Below are positions 33,576 to 43,600 of a stretch of 64,000 nucleotides of DNA, one piece after another. The translations under genes and the position numbers were made by a program. The notes below the pieces were generated by a model that saw only the letters and a program-made list of their open reading frames with translations, searched no databases and was not told where the DNA came from. The first letter of the stretch is position 1. Each line of letters begins with the position of its first letter. The DNA lies in contig CAWIVH010000017.1 of assembly GCA_963839475.1 (NCBI GenBank), positions 868,001 to 932,000 of the forward strand, given 5' to 3'. The stretch is from CAWIVH01 sp963839475. GTDB taxonomy: Bacteria > Acidobacteriota > UBA6911.

Positions 33576-34120
33576 TTCGTCGTTTCGAGAAGTTTGGCGC
33601 GCTCGGTTTGTGGAACATCTTCGATTTTAGCCACCTGGCTCGCCTGCAGAGCGCGAATGTAAGCCGTGATAGCCCAGCGGTCGGCCGTTTCGATGCGCGA
33701 GGCATACGAAGGCATAGCCCCGAAACCGCTCGTGACCACATCAAAAAAATACCCGTCGGGAGCTTCCCGCAGCCGGTCAATATGATAGGAGGGGGGGCGC
33801 TTGAGCCCTCGCTGCACGACCATTCCCTCCCCATCCCCCAAACGCCCGTGGCAGGGCGAACAGAAAATATCGAATCGCTCCCTGCCCCTGTGCAACATTT
33901 CACGGGTTACCGGGACCGGGATGTTGCCAATGAAAAGATCGTTCGATTTGCCGGTAAAGTAGCGCGAGTCAGTGCGCAGTTGCCCCCGCGCCACCGTTCC
34001 CTCGATCGGAAGCCGCGCCGCGCTGCCATTGGCAAAAAAGTCGCTCTCCGAAAGAGCGGTGTATTTCGGCTGCTTGTACATGTTCGGGGCGCAGCCGGAA
34101 GCCGCCAAAAGCAGGAGCAA
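33572..34120 (-). CDS. actE: Alternative complex III monohaem cytochrome ActE
   Basis: A 182-residue lipoprotein cytochrome: lipobox LAASGC, then IGNIPVPVTREMLHRGRERF, the haem c site FCSPCHGRLGDGEG and an axial Met region GFGAMPSYASRI. ActE passes electrons from ACIII toward the oxidase. The only available start is the TTG at 34120, since TGA lies three codons upstream in frame; this leaves an unusually short signal with no basic residues. The neighbouring frame upstream reads KTSPLRLIRIA, a plausible missing n-region, so the N-terminus was probably cut by a one-base indel or by the adjacent repeat block. Confidence 0.85.
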   Translation of the reverse strand: MLLLLAASGCAPNMYKQPKYTALSESDFFANGSAARLPIEGTVARGQLRTDSRYFTGKSNDLFIGNIPVPVTREMLHRGRERFDIFCSPCHGRLGDGEGMVVQRGLKRPPSYHIDRLREAPDGYFFDVVTSGFGAMPSYASRIETADRWAITAYIRALQASQVAKIEDVPQTERAKLLETTK

Positions 34121-34129
34121 TCCGAATCA

Positions 34130-34560
34130 GCCGGAGCGGAGACGTCTTATGGATCGGGCTTTCAGCCCTCTTTTCAATTTCTGTATCCAATCCCAGGGCT
34201 TCGCCCTGGGCTGGTATGGCGTCGGGCCTTCGGCCCTTCATATTTCACATCCGGTATCAAATCAAGAATACGAGATTGTACGCCAGCCACAGGCGACTTC
34301 CCATTGGCATCGCGTCGGGCCTTCGGCCCTTCATGTTGCACATCGGGTATCAAATCAGGAATACGAGATTGTATGCCAGCCACAGGCGACTTCCCATTGG
34401 CATCGCGTCGGGCCTTTGGCCCTTCATATTTCACATAAGAAAACAAATCAGATATTCGTGAGCGCCGAAGGCGCGATCCCATACCAGCCTGGGGCAACGC
34501 CCCAGGAAAGTCGCAACTTGATCGTAAGGGCTGAAAGCCCGCTCCATAACTAGCACTGAG
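34130..34560. repeat. REP-like hairpins and 93-bp tandem repeat between actD and actE
   Basis: A 93-bp unit is repeated at 34219, 34312 and, in part, 34405; it begins GCGTCGGGCCTTCGGCCCTT. The block is bounded by GGGCTTTCAGCCC (left) and GGGCTGAAAGCCC (right) and holds further hairpins such as CAGGGCTTCGCCCTG, GGGCCTTCGGCCC, CGCCGAAGGCG and GGGGCAACGCCCC. No coding frame. It interrupts an otherwise tightly packed operon. Confidence 0.8.
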
Positions 34561-34621
34561 CGGTTCTACAGCGTCTTTTGAAGCCTGGCGCCGCAAGAAG
34601 AATCTGCTTGCACCTTTCGAT

Positions 34622-35155
34622 TCAGGGTTGAACATCCGACACCTCGACCGCATTCAGACCCTGCAAGAACTTGCGGGTTTTTTCGGGCTCGAATTTGGGA
34701 TCGCCGGCTTCAATGCAAAGGAAAAACCGATTACGCGATGCGCCGGCAAACGCGGGCACATTGAACACCGGGTGGTACGGCTTGGGCAGCCCGTTCATGA
34801 CTATCATCCCGACCACGGCGGAGAGCGCGGCAAAAAGAATCGTCATTTCAAATGTCACCGGGATAAATGACGGCCAGCTGTTCAACGGCCTCCCGCCGAC
34901 ATTGAGAGGATACTCAATGACCGAAAGGTAATACTGCATCCCGAACCCGACCAGCGCCCCCGTCACGCCGCCGCCGAACACCACCCAGGGCAGGACCGTG
35001 TGATGGTGGCCGACCGCTTCAATCAGCTCTTCGATCGGAAAAGGCGAATAGGCGTCCATTTTCCGGTAGCCTTCGGCATAGGCCTTCTTCGCGGCCGCCA
35101 CCGCTTCGTCCGGGTTTTCGAATTCCGCCATGATCCCGTATAGTTGCTGACTCAT
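34622..35155 (-). CDS. actD: Alternative complex III subunit ActD
   Basis: The 177-residue membrane subunit: N-terminal ferredoxin-like part (YGIMAEFENPDEAVAAAKKA then YAEGYRKMDAYSPFPIEELI), two membrane spans (VLPWVVFGGGVTGALVGFGM and FEMTILFAALSAVVGMIVMN) with PLNSWPSFIPVTFE between them, and a soluble tail with FFLCIEAGDPKFEP. This is the typical ActD (DUF3341) arrangement. I start at the ATG at 35155 with AAGGTG upstream; sequence before it is repeat DNA. Confidence 0.9.
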   Translation of the reverse strand: MSQQLYGIMAEFENPDEAVAAAKKAYAEGYRKMDAYSPFPIEELIEAVGHHHTVLPWVVFGGGVTGALVGFGMQYYLSVIEYPLNVGGRPLNSWPSFIPVTFEMTILFAALSAVVGMIVMNGLPKPYHPVFNVPAFAGASRNRFFLCIEAGDPKFEPEKTRKFLQGLNAVEVSDVQP

Positions 35156-35204
35156 CAAAGCACCTTGCTCGAAAGATGCAAATTGCACAACGCAACGGAA
35201 AAAT

Positions 35205-35399
35205 TGCGAATTGCGAATTGCAAATTGCAAATTGAAAAGCGTATTAGCTCCACCATCATACCCGGGCATTACCTCTGTTTATCGAGCACCGAAGATGCGA
35301 CACAAAATCAATTTGCGGTAGCCTAATTGTAAACCCGTCCTCGCTCCCCAGTTTGCCTATCATCAATCCGCAATCCGCAATTCGCAATTCGCAATTTAA
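35205..35399. repeat. Inverted pair of GAATTGC heptamer arrays between actC and actD
   Basis: The left array GCGAATTGCGAATTGCAAAT (about 35205-35236) and the right array CAATCCGCAATTCGCAATTC (about 35364-35399) are inverted tandem runs of the same ~7-base word, about 130 bases apart. The transcript between actC and actD could form a large stem-loop. Confidence 0.6.
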
Positions 35400-36782
35400 G
35401 TCTTTGTTCTTTCGTCCACTTTTTGCACCAAAACTCTCATCTCGAAAATGGAGATAACAGGCAGGAAGCGAATGAACAGGAACAGTAGCGCCAGGAACAG
35501 CCCGATTGTCCCGACAAACGTCAGGTAATCCCAGCTCGTCGGGTAATACATCTTCCAGGACGAAGGGAGAAAATCGCGGTGCAGGCTGACCACCACGATG
35601 ACAAACCGCTCCAGCCACATCCCGATGTTGACCACAATCGAAATCACCCAGAGGAGAATCACATTGTCGCGGATCTTCCCGCTCCACATCAGCTGCGGGA
35701 TCGCGATGTTGCACAAGATCAGCGCCCAGTAAAAAGGCGCGTAGGGGCCGTGGAAGCGATTCAGCACCATGAACTGCTCGGTGGGATTGCCGCTGTACCA
35801 GGCTATGAATAATTTCAATCAGGTAGCCGTAGCCCACGATCAGGCCGGTAGCAAGCATCACTTTGGCCATGTTCTGCAGGTGACGCATCGTGATGAAGCC
35901 TTCCAGGCCGTAAATTTTCCGGATCGGTATCGCCAGGGTCATCACCATGGCGAATCCGGAGTAAATCGCGCCCGCGACGAAGTAGGGCGGAAAAATCGTC
36001 GTGTGCCAGCCGGGCACGATTCCGACCGCAAAGTCGAAGCTGACCACCGTGTGCACCGAAACCACCAGCGGGGTCGCCAACCCGGCCAGCAGCAGGTAGG
36101 CGGTTTCGTACCGGTGCCAGTGGGCGGCGGAACCGCGCCAGCCCAGCGCCAGGACGCCATAGATCTTCTGCCCCAGTGCGTTTTTCGCGCGGTCGCGCAA
36201 GGTCGCCAGATCCGGGACCAGCCCGACATACCAGAAGAGCAGCGAAACCGTGCCGTAGGTCGAGACCGCGAAGACGTCCCAGAGCAGAGGGCTGCGGAAC
36301 TGCGGCCACATTCCCATCGTGTTTGGAATCGGCAGCATCCAGTAAAACAGCCACTGCCGCCCCGTGTGCAGCAAGGGGAACAGGCCCGCACACGCCACCG
36401 CAAAGAGTGTCATCGCTTCGGCGAAGCGGTTGATGGAGGTCCGCCATTCCTGGTGCAGGAGCAGCAGGATCGCCGAAATCAACGTGCCGGCGTGTCCGAT
36501 CCCGATCCACCAGACGAAATTGATAATGGCAAAGCCCCAACCGATGGGGATGTTGATGCCCCAGATGCCGACGCCGCGCGCCACCGCCCACGTAACCCCA
36601 AGAAGCAGGCCCATAGCGAGTACGAAGGCCAGCGCGAATCCGGCGATCCACCCCTTCGAGGTTTTTCGCGTCAGGACTATGGCGCTGATCTTGTCCGTAA
36701 CCGACCCGTAGGTATACCCCGGCGCCAGCACCGGTGTGGGATCATTCACGGCTATGGGCTTTTGCGTGCTGTCCGGATTCAT
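35396..36782 (-). CDS. actC: Alternative complex III subunit ActC (NrfD-like), split by a frameshift
   Basis: The NrfD/PsrC-type quinol-binding membrane subunit. The first part (36782 to ~35818) covers most spans, including IPIGWGFAIINFVWWIGIGH, GRQWLFYWMLPIPNTMGMWP and HTVVSFDFAVGIVPGWHTTI, ending LIVGYGYLIE. The rest continues in another frame as LFIAWYSGNPTEQFMVLNRF, FYWALILCNIAIPQLMW and WKMYYPTSWDYLTFVGTIGL. One extra A in the GAAATT at about 35813-35818 causes the shift. Because all other act genes look intact and ActC is essential for ACIII, I suspect a sequence error, but cannot exclude real loss. It precedes actD and follows actB by 3 nt. Confidence 0.88.
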
Positions 36783-36785
36783 CCG

Positions 36786-39779
36786 CTATTCCTTCTCGAG
36801 CGCCGGGTTCGGGTTGCGCAGTCGCGCCAGGTAGCTGGTGCGCGGCTGGGTGTTCAGGTCGGCCAGGAGGCCGTAATTCAAAGGCTGCGCCTTCAGTTTG
36901 GCGACGCGGCTTTCGGGATCGTTGACGTTGCCGAAAACAATCGCCCCCGTCGGGCAAGCCGACTGGCAGGCGGTGACGATTTCCCCGTCGCGAACCTGCC
37001 GGTCTTCCTTCTCGGACAAGATCTTGGCCGAATTGATGCGCTGCACACAGTAGGTGCACTTTTCCATCACGCCGCGGCCGCGCACGGTGACATCGGGATT
37101 CCGCAGCGGCTTGAGGCTGGGGGTTTCCCAGTCCGTATACTGGAGGAAGTTGAACCTCCGCACCTTGTAAGGACAGTTGTTCGAACAATACCGGGTGCCG
37201 ACACAGCGGTTGTAGACCATCTGGTTCAGCCCCTCGGAACTGTGATTGGTCGCGGCCACTGGGCAGACCGGCTCGCACGGCGCATTCTCACAGTGCTGGC
37301 ACATCACCGGCTGGAATGTGGCGGATGGATTCTCGAGATCGCCCTTGAAATACCGGTCGACCCGGATCCAATGCATTTCCCTTCCGCGGTCGACCTGCTC
37401 CTTGCCGACCACAGGAATGTTGTTTTCAGCCTGGCAGGCAATGGTGCATGCATTGCAGCCGATGCAGGCGTTCAGGTTGACCGCCATGCCCCAGGCATAA
37501 CCTTTGTATTCAAACCCGGGATAGAGCGAAAAGTCCTTCGCCGGGTCTTCCCCCATTTCCTTGACGAAGCGGGGATCGTGTTCGTATTCCCCAATCGTGC
37601 CTTCGCGGACCAGGGCCCGACCTTCCATGCTCTGATGGTTCTGGGTGCAGGCCAGCACTGCTCGGGAACCCGTTTTGCGAATCGCAAGCCCCGAAGCAAA
37701 CCAGGGGCGGTCCGAAGTCCGCAGCGAATAGGCATTGAAACCGGCGCCGGTGCCGAGCTTGCCCGCATGCGTCCGTCCATAACCCAGGTGAACCGTGACG
37801 GAGTCGCGCGGCTGCCCGGGCAGGATCCAGACCGGGGCCATCACCGAGCGATCGCGGAATCGGAGCTCAACCACGTCACGCGAATCCAATCCCAGCCGCT
37901 CCGCCGTCGCCGGGCTGACGAGCGCCGCGTTGTCCCAGGTCAACTTGGTCAACGGTTTCGGCAATTCCTGCAACCAGCCGTTGTTGGCAAATCGGCCATC
38001 GTAAACCGAGGGGTCGGCACGGAAAACAATCTCGATCTCTCCCGGAGTTCCCGGAACACCGTTTTTCTCGACCAGCTTCTGCCACCCCGGCTGAAGCGAG
38101 ACCGGTTTGACCGGATGAGCGGAATCCACCACCGCGCCGTCATGCAGCGATGTCTGCCAGAATCTATCGAATCCCGCCGCATTCTGTTTCAATTTCCAGT
38201 TTTCCTGCACGATGTCATGACTCGTCAGTCCCGACTTCCCGAGGAGGACCGAGACGATCTCATGCACGGACTTCCCTTCATAAAGCGGCGCGATCAGCGG
38301 CTGCTGAATCGTCGCCGTCCCGTCAAAGGCTTTGGCATCGCCCCACGACTCGAGGTAATGCGCCTCGGGAACATGCCAGTTGCAGAGATAGGCGGTCTCA
38401 TCGAGATAGAGCCCAAGGTGCAGCCGGGTCTTGACCTTCGTAAGGTGAAGTGCGAAATCCAAGTCGGCGGGAGCATCAAATGCCGGATTTACGCCCAGGA
38501 TAGCGATCGCCTCGACCTTGCCGGCTTTGAGGTCCTCGGACAGCTCCACGATCGAACGAAGCTGGTCCACGGGGCTGGCTTCCACCGGTTCGATATAGTC
38601 GACGGTCTTGCCCACATTTTCGAGCGCTTGGTTCATGGCATGAGCGAGAACCTGAAGCGCAGGGGAACCGCAGGAACCGGCGATTACGAGGCCGGCCCCG
38701 CGATGAGCCTTCAGGTCCTCCGCGACGGCTTTTACCCAGGCTTCATGATCCTTGGCAATCGCAGGCGCTTCGATATCGACCCCGACGGCGCGGGCTACCG
38801 CACGCGCAAAATTCTCCAATTCCGCCGCGCGCAGCGGGAGGCGATGATCCGCCGACGCGCCGGTGTTCGTAGGCGTGGATTCCGCGACATAAAGCCGGTT
38901 CAGGCCGGCACGGCCGAGCTCGGGATTGCGCCGGGAGGCCCAGTCCCTGGCGTAGCTCAGGCTTCCGGGACCCGACGAGAGGAAATCCGAATTGAGCGAA
39001 AGAATCACATCGGCTTTGGCAACGCGGAAGACCACACTGACATCGGTTCCGAATGCCAGCTTGGCCCCAGCCCGCGCGGCATGTCCGCCGGCAGGCTCAT
39101 ACTGGTGCCAGCGGGCTTCCGGCATCTCGGCCAGGAGCTGGCGGATCTGGGCTGCCAGCGTGGGAGAGGTCACGGTCCCGGTCAGGATTCTCAATCCCGC
39201 GCCTTTACGCTCGATCAGCCTCTCCCGCTCGGTGTTCATCGCCGCTACGAAAGAAACCCAGCTGGCGATCCGGCCGTTGTGCAGAATATTCTGGGAGCGG
39301 TCGGGATCGTAGAGCGACAGGATGGAAGCCTGGGAAAACGGATCCAATGCGCCCCGGCTGGCCGGGTGCTGCGTATTCCCTTCAATTTTGGTCGGGCGGC
39401 CGGTGTGACTCTCCACCAGCACGCCGGTGGCATAGCCGCCCAGGGTCGTGGCGGTTGCGTAGAAGAGCGGCTTGCCGGGTACCACGTCTTCAGGTGCGCG
39501 AACGAAAGGGACGATCTTTTCCAGCGGCGCCTGGGTGCAGGCGCTCATACCCGCCAGGGCCAGCGAAGCCCCCATCAACCGCAAGACATCCCGGCGTGGC
39601 ATCGCATCGGAAAGGGCCGAAGACAGCCTGGGAAACTCGTTTTCGAGGTAATCCCGGAACTCCTCGGTCCCGGCCAGCTGTTCGAGGCTCTTCCAGTATT
39701 CGCGGCCGCGCGAATTCCGCAGGCTCTCGCGAATCGCAGCCAAATCCAGGGGCGGTTTCGCAGTCACTTTGTCGCTCAT
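36786..39779 (-). CDS. actB: Alternative complex III subunit ActB (molybdopterin-like plus Fe-S fusion)
   Basis: The 997-residue fusion protein. A Tat-like signal (PRRDVLRLMGASLALAGMSA) lies near residue 60. The following ~650 residues are a molybdopterin-oxidoreductase-like domain (TGRPTKIEGNTQHPASRGAL), which in ACIII has lost its cofactor. The C-terminal third is a ferredoxin-like Fe-S domain with Cys groups CIGCNACTIACQ, CQHCENAPCEPVCP, CVGTRYCSNNCPYKVRRF and CTYCVQRI ... CQSACPTGAIVFG. It carries electrons from quinol toward the ActA and ActE haems. The start ATG at 39779 overlaps the actA stop by 4 nt (ATGA). Confidence 0.95.
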   Translation of the reverse strand: MSDKVTAKPPLDLAAIRESLRNSRGREYWKSLEQLAGTEEFRDYLENEFPRLSSALSDAMPRRDVLRLMGASLALAGMSACTQAPLEKIVPFVRAPEDVVPGKPLFYATATTLGGYATGVLVESHTGRPTKIEGNTQHPASRGALDPFSQASILSLYDPDRSQNILHNGRIASWVSFVAAMNTERERLIERKGAGLRILTGTVTSPTLAAQIRQLLAEMPEARWHQYEPAGGHAARAGAKLAFGTDVSVVFRVAKADVILSLNSDFLSSGPGSLSYARDWASRRNPELGRAGLNRLYVAESTPTNTGASADHRLPLRAAELENFARAVARAVGVDIEAPAIAKDHEAWVKAVAEDLKAHRGAGLVIAGSCGSPALQVLAHAMNQALENVGKTVDYIEPVEASPVDQLRSIVELSEDLKAGKVEAIAILGVNPAFDAPADLDFALHLTKVKTRLHLGLYLDETAYLCNWHVPEAHYLESWGDAKAFDGTATIQQPLIAPLYEGKSVHEIVSVLLGKSGLTSHDIVQENWKLKQNAAGFDRFWQTSLHDGAVVDSAHPVKPVSLQPGWQKLVEKNGVPGTPGEIEIVFRADPSVYDGRFANNGWLQELPKPLTKLTWDNAALVSPATAERLGLDSRDVVELRFRDRSVMAPVWILPGQPRDSVTVHLGYGRTHAGKLGTGAGFNAYSLRTSDRPWFASGLAIRKTGSRAVLACTQNHQSMEGRALVREGTIGEYEHDPRFVKEMGEDPAKDFSLYPGFEYKGYAWGMAVNLNACIGCNACTIACQAENNIPVVGKEQVDRGREMHWIRVDRYFKGDLENPSATFQPVMCQHCENAPCEPVCPVAATNHSSEGLNQMVYNRCVGTRYCSNNCPYKVRRFNFLQYTDWETPSLKPLRNPDVTVRGRGVMEKCTYCVQRINSAKILSEKEDRQVRDGEIVTACQSACPTGAIVFGNVNDPESRVAKLKAQPLNYGLLADLNTQPRTSYLARLRNPNPALEKE

Positions 39780-40426
39780 CGGTGGCACGTATAGCAATCG
39801 GTTAGCTTTTGGATCTTGTATTCCGCAACCAGCTTGCGTCCCAGTTCCAACTGGTTATCCGGCGCTTTGTATTCCATCGAATAGACCTGATCGCGCGGCC
39901 GCACGAACTGCTCGGGCGCGCGGTGGCACTCCAGGCACCACTCCATCTGGAGGCTCTTTTCCTGCCACATCAGCGGCATCTGGTCGACCCGGCCGTGGCA
40001 GGAGGAGCAGCCGACTCCCTTGTTCACATGGATGCTGTGGTTGAAATAAACATAATCGGGAAGGTTGTGGACGCGGGTCCACTGCATCGGCTTGTCCGTC
40101 CGGAAACTGGCCCGCACCGGCTCCAGCATCGGGCTGTCGGTGAACAGCTGGGAGTGGCAGCTCATGCAGGTTTCGGTCGGAGGAATGCCGGCAAAGGCGG
40201 CCTTGTCCACGCTGGTGTGGCAGTAGCGGCAGTCGATGCCGACATCAGCGACGTGATGCTTGTGGCTGAACGGAACGGGTTGCTCGCGCGGCGTCGCAAC
40301 CCCGGTCACATAATCGGACCGGGCCAGCAGCAGAGCAAACCATCCCAGACCCGCCACGAGCACCGCGGCGCCCACAAATGTCGCCTTCGACAGGGTGTTC
40401 GCACTGGGACGAAATATCTGAGCCAT
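39776..40426 (-). CDS. actA: Alternative complex III pentahaem cytochrome ActA
   Basis: The 216-residue membrane-anchored cytochrome has an N-terminal span (ATFVGAAVLVAGLGWFALLL) and five CxxCH sites: CRYCHTS, CMSCHSQ, CSSCHGR, CLECHRA and CYTCHR at the very end. Motif spacing and the phrase PVPFSHKHHVADVGIDCRYC fit ActA. It is the first gene of the respiratory cluster, so the operon promoter should lie in 40427-40590, where I cannot name boxes with confidence. Confidence 0.93.
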   Translation of the reverse strand: MAQIFRPSANTLSKATFVGAAVLVAGLGWFALLLARSDYVTGVATPREQPVPFSHKHHVADVGIDCRYCHTSVDKAAFAGIPPTETCMSCHSQLFTDSPMLEPVRASFRTDKPMQWTRVHNLPDYVYFNHSIHVNKGVGCSSCHGRVDQMPLMWQEKSLQMEWCLECHRAPEQFVRPRDQVYSMEYKAPDNQLELGRKLVAEYKIQKLTDCYTCHR

Positions 40427-40593
40427 GGATCAGGTAGTAGTTATCGATACAGGATGTGTTGAACTCAGCCCGGCTGACGCTGGGTGGTCAACATTTTCTT
40501 CTTTTTTGATTATTTTCCCCAACCCGATTTCCGGGGACCGGCTAAGTATATTCTGGAGTTGGCGGCTTGTCAAAAAATGATAAAGATTTCTAA

Positions 40594-40662
40594 CCGCGAA
40601 GACCTCAAAGGCCTCGAAGTATTTTCAATTGAATACCTTGAGGTCTTCGAGGTCTTCGCGGC
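40594..40662. repeat. Dispersed -CGCGAAGACC- palindrome upstream of actA
   Basis: CCGCGAAGACCTCAAAGGCC pairs with GAGGTCTTCGAGGTCTTCGC across a TATTTTCAATTGAATA centre. It lies just after the stop of the TonB receptor gene and before actA, and may terminate receptor transcription. Confidence 0.6.
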
Positions 40663-40667
40663 TCATG

Positions 40668-43600
40668 TTACCAGGAAATCTTGAGCGCGAACTGGAGGAT
40701 GCGTGCGGATTCCCCGGTTTGAATAATCGTCTGAGTCGACGGCGGCGCCACAGTCTGGCAGCAGGACTGGGCAAAAACCGTTGAGACTATGCTGTTGGAG
40801 CCCACCGATGCGGAGGGCGGGCTGTCGAAATTGGGATGGTTGAGGGCATTGAACATCTCCATACGGAAATCCATGTTCACGCGCTCGGTAATATTGAATT
40901 TTTTAGTCACCCCCAGGTCGACGTTCCAGTAAGGCTGCGCCGTAAACATGTTCCGGCCCATGCCGTTGGATCCGACATCGGGAACCTTGAATGCGGAGGC
41001 ATCCTTGAAATAGACCGGCCCATAAACTCCTGGAACCTCAGTCAGTTTCATTTCCGGCATGGAGCCAACGAGTGCTGCCCTCGAGTAATGGCCGTTGTTC
41101 GTGGTGTAACGTCCGCTCATCACGCTGAAGGGCTCGCCAGTCTGATAAACATAGATCCCGTTTACCGACCAGCCGCCGAGGATGGCGTTCATCGGACCCT
41201 TCATGTCACGGCCGATCCACTTTCCGCGCCCGAAGGGCAGATCATAGACGCCGCTCATCGAAAGAACCTGGCGGCGATCGAAATCGGAACGTCCGCGCTC
41301 GTTGCGCCAGTTCCTGGCATCGACGGTATATCGGGAGGCTGTGGAAGAGAGTCCGCCGCCAGAAGAGGCGCCCACTGGATCGATCGACTGGTTGTCCATC
41401 GATTTCCCGAAAGTGTAGGACAAGGAAAAGAGAAGCCCTTTCTCAAACCGCTTTCGCAGCGTAGTCTGCAGGGCGTGGTAGTAAGAATCTCCACCGGTGT
41501 CGATGTAGGAGATGGTGTTGAACTGCTGGTTGGGCCGGAGCTTCATGTTCAGGGTGTTCTGCTCGATGCGCTGGGCGAACAAACCGATGTTGTTCTGCCC
41601 CAGATAAGTTTTGGTTGTGCTGGAATTGATGATGGTGGCGACCTGCGAAGCCGGAATGCTTCCGTTGACCACGATCGGCACTGGCGTCCCCGTCACACCG
41701 GCAGGGCAGGCGGTGCCGTCAGGCTGGCAGCCCGCGTTGTAATTTTTCTTCATGATCAGAAAGTCGGGCTGCACCGGGTCGCCGTTGATCTGGTTCAAGT
41801 TGTAAATTCGCATCAGACGGGTTCCGCGATGCCCAATATAGGCGGCCTGCATTACGAATCCACCGGGGAGTTCCTGCTGGATCGCGAGGTTCCACTGATG
41901 CACCGTGGGGAGCTTCATTTTGGGATCGATTGATGTAAGCGACGGTGCATTGTCATAAAGCTGGGCCGGGAGGGTCAGGAACGAACTGGGCTTGGTCGTA
42001 GGAGGAGCGAGCTCGTTCGGGAATCCCTGGTTGATCCGGAGGTCCGGTACCGGGACACAGCCGGGAGTCGTGCTGCCGCCGACCGTCGAACTGCAGGATG
42101 TGACCAGTCCCGGAATCTTGCCGGCAACCGCCGTCACCATGAACGAGTTCAGCGGATCAAAATAAATCCCGTAGCCGGTGCGTATGACGGTCTTCTTCAT
42201 CGGGCTCCAGGCAAAAGCGATCCGGGGCGCGAATGCACCCAAGTTGTTGGTGGTCAGCCAGGCATCCGCTTTGGCAAAAGTTACCGGTCCCTTGGAACCG
42301 TCCACCGGGTTGTTGGGCAGGTAGACGCGGCCTCCGGCTTCCGTCGGGGCCTTGTTGATTTCCCAACGTACGCCATAATTCATGGTCAGGTTCTGGCGCA
42401 GCTTCCACTCATCCTGGAAGTAAAAGTTGAACTGTTTTAAGCGGTGACCTTCCGACCACATGGTCACGGAGTTGCCGACCTTGAAGGGCAGAAACGAATC
42501 ACTGCTCAGGTCGCCCAGGAAGTTCTGCGAAAGCCGTGCCGGGATTCCCGTGAGCTCATTGATCGAGGTAAGCAACCTCGTACTGTCGCTGCTGGCGATG
42601 CCGGGCTTGGTGCTGGACGCTACCGGCGGGGTTGTGAATCCGGGAGGAGTGCGGGTGGAACCGCTGAAGCTCATGCTGGGTGTCACATTGATTCCTCCGG
42701 GCTGCCCGCGGACGTCATTGTGTTCATAGAGCCGGACATTCCCTCCCATCTGAAATACATGGGCGCCCTTAATGATGCTGAAGTTATCTACGAACTGAGG
42801 CGTGGTCACCGCACGGAACGTTCGCGGAGTGTTGATCAGCGGATAGGAAATATTGGTAAAGGAATAGGGGGCAATATTCGGCCAACTGGGGTTGGCTTCG
42901 CCCTGGGTAAAGAGGTAGGCAAAACGGCTGAATCCCACGGTGAAATCGTTGACCACCTTGGGAGAAACCACCCAGCGGTAGCCGGTGGATAGTCCCTTGG
43001 TCTTTCGGGTGACTTCACCCATGGGAGGGAAGCTGGGGTAAAGCTGAGGCCTGGCGTTAAGGGGATCGCCCTTGATCGTATCGTAACTGGCCGACATCCA
43101 GCGTGCACGCACGCTGTGGTTGGGATTGATCGAGTAATCCCAGCGGGCCAGGTAGTTCGGTCCTTCGAAATTGGCCGGCGCATTCCAGATATACGTGGCG
43201 GTGTTCAACCCGTCCCCGGTTGCATAGCTGCTGGGCTTGGGAAACGCTCCGTATAGCTTTGCCAGCGTCGGGTCCAGGCCGATCCCTTTGGGGTCATTGG
43301 CGAAAATGTTGTAGGTAGCGACGCAGTTGGTCGCGACGGAAGCGCTGCAGGTCGGGACGCCGGGAAGCAGGTTCCCGGTTTGGTTGTCCACCAGGTACGG
43401 CGAATTCTGGGTAATCGGATGCCCATTAATGGAAAAGGGGATCTTGGTATCAGCGACCCAGTAACGGAACAATCCAGACAGAGCCGTTGGAGAGTACATC
43501 AACGAAGAGCCATAAGTCTGGTCCGTGGGCTGGGTGGTTTTAATCCGCTGGTTCTGGTAACTCCCGAAGTAGAACATCTTCCCCTTGATAATCGCTCCGC

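Noticed and set aside
34219..34440. Possible CRISPR array
   Set aside because: The units are 93 bp and contiguous, with no unique spacers between repeats and no cas genes nearby.
35769..39794. 1341-codon open frame on the plus strand
   Set aside because: It is the antisense of actC/actB; the translation is Arg/Gly/His-rich without any domain, an effect of GC-rich codon use on the other strand.
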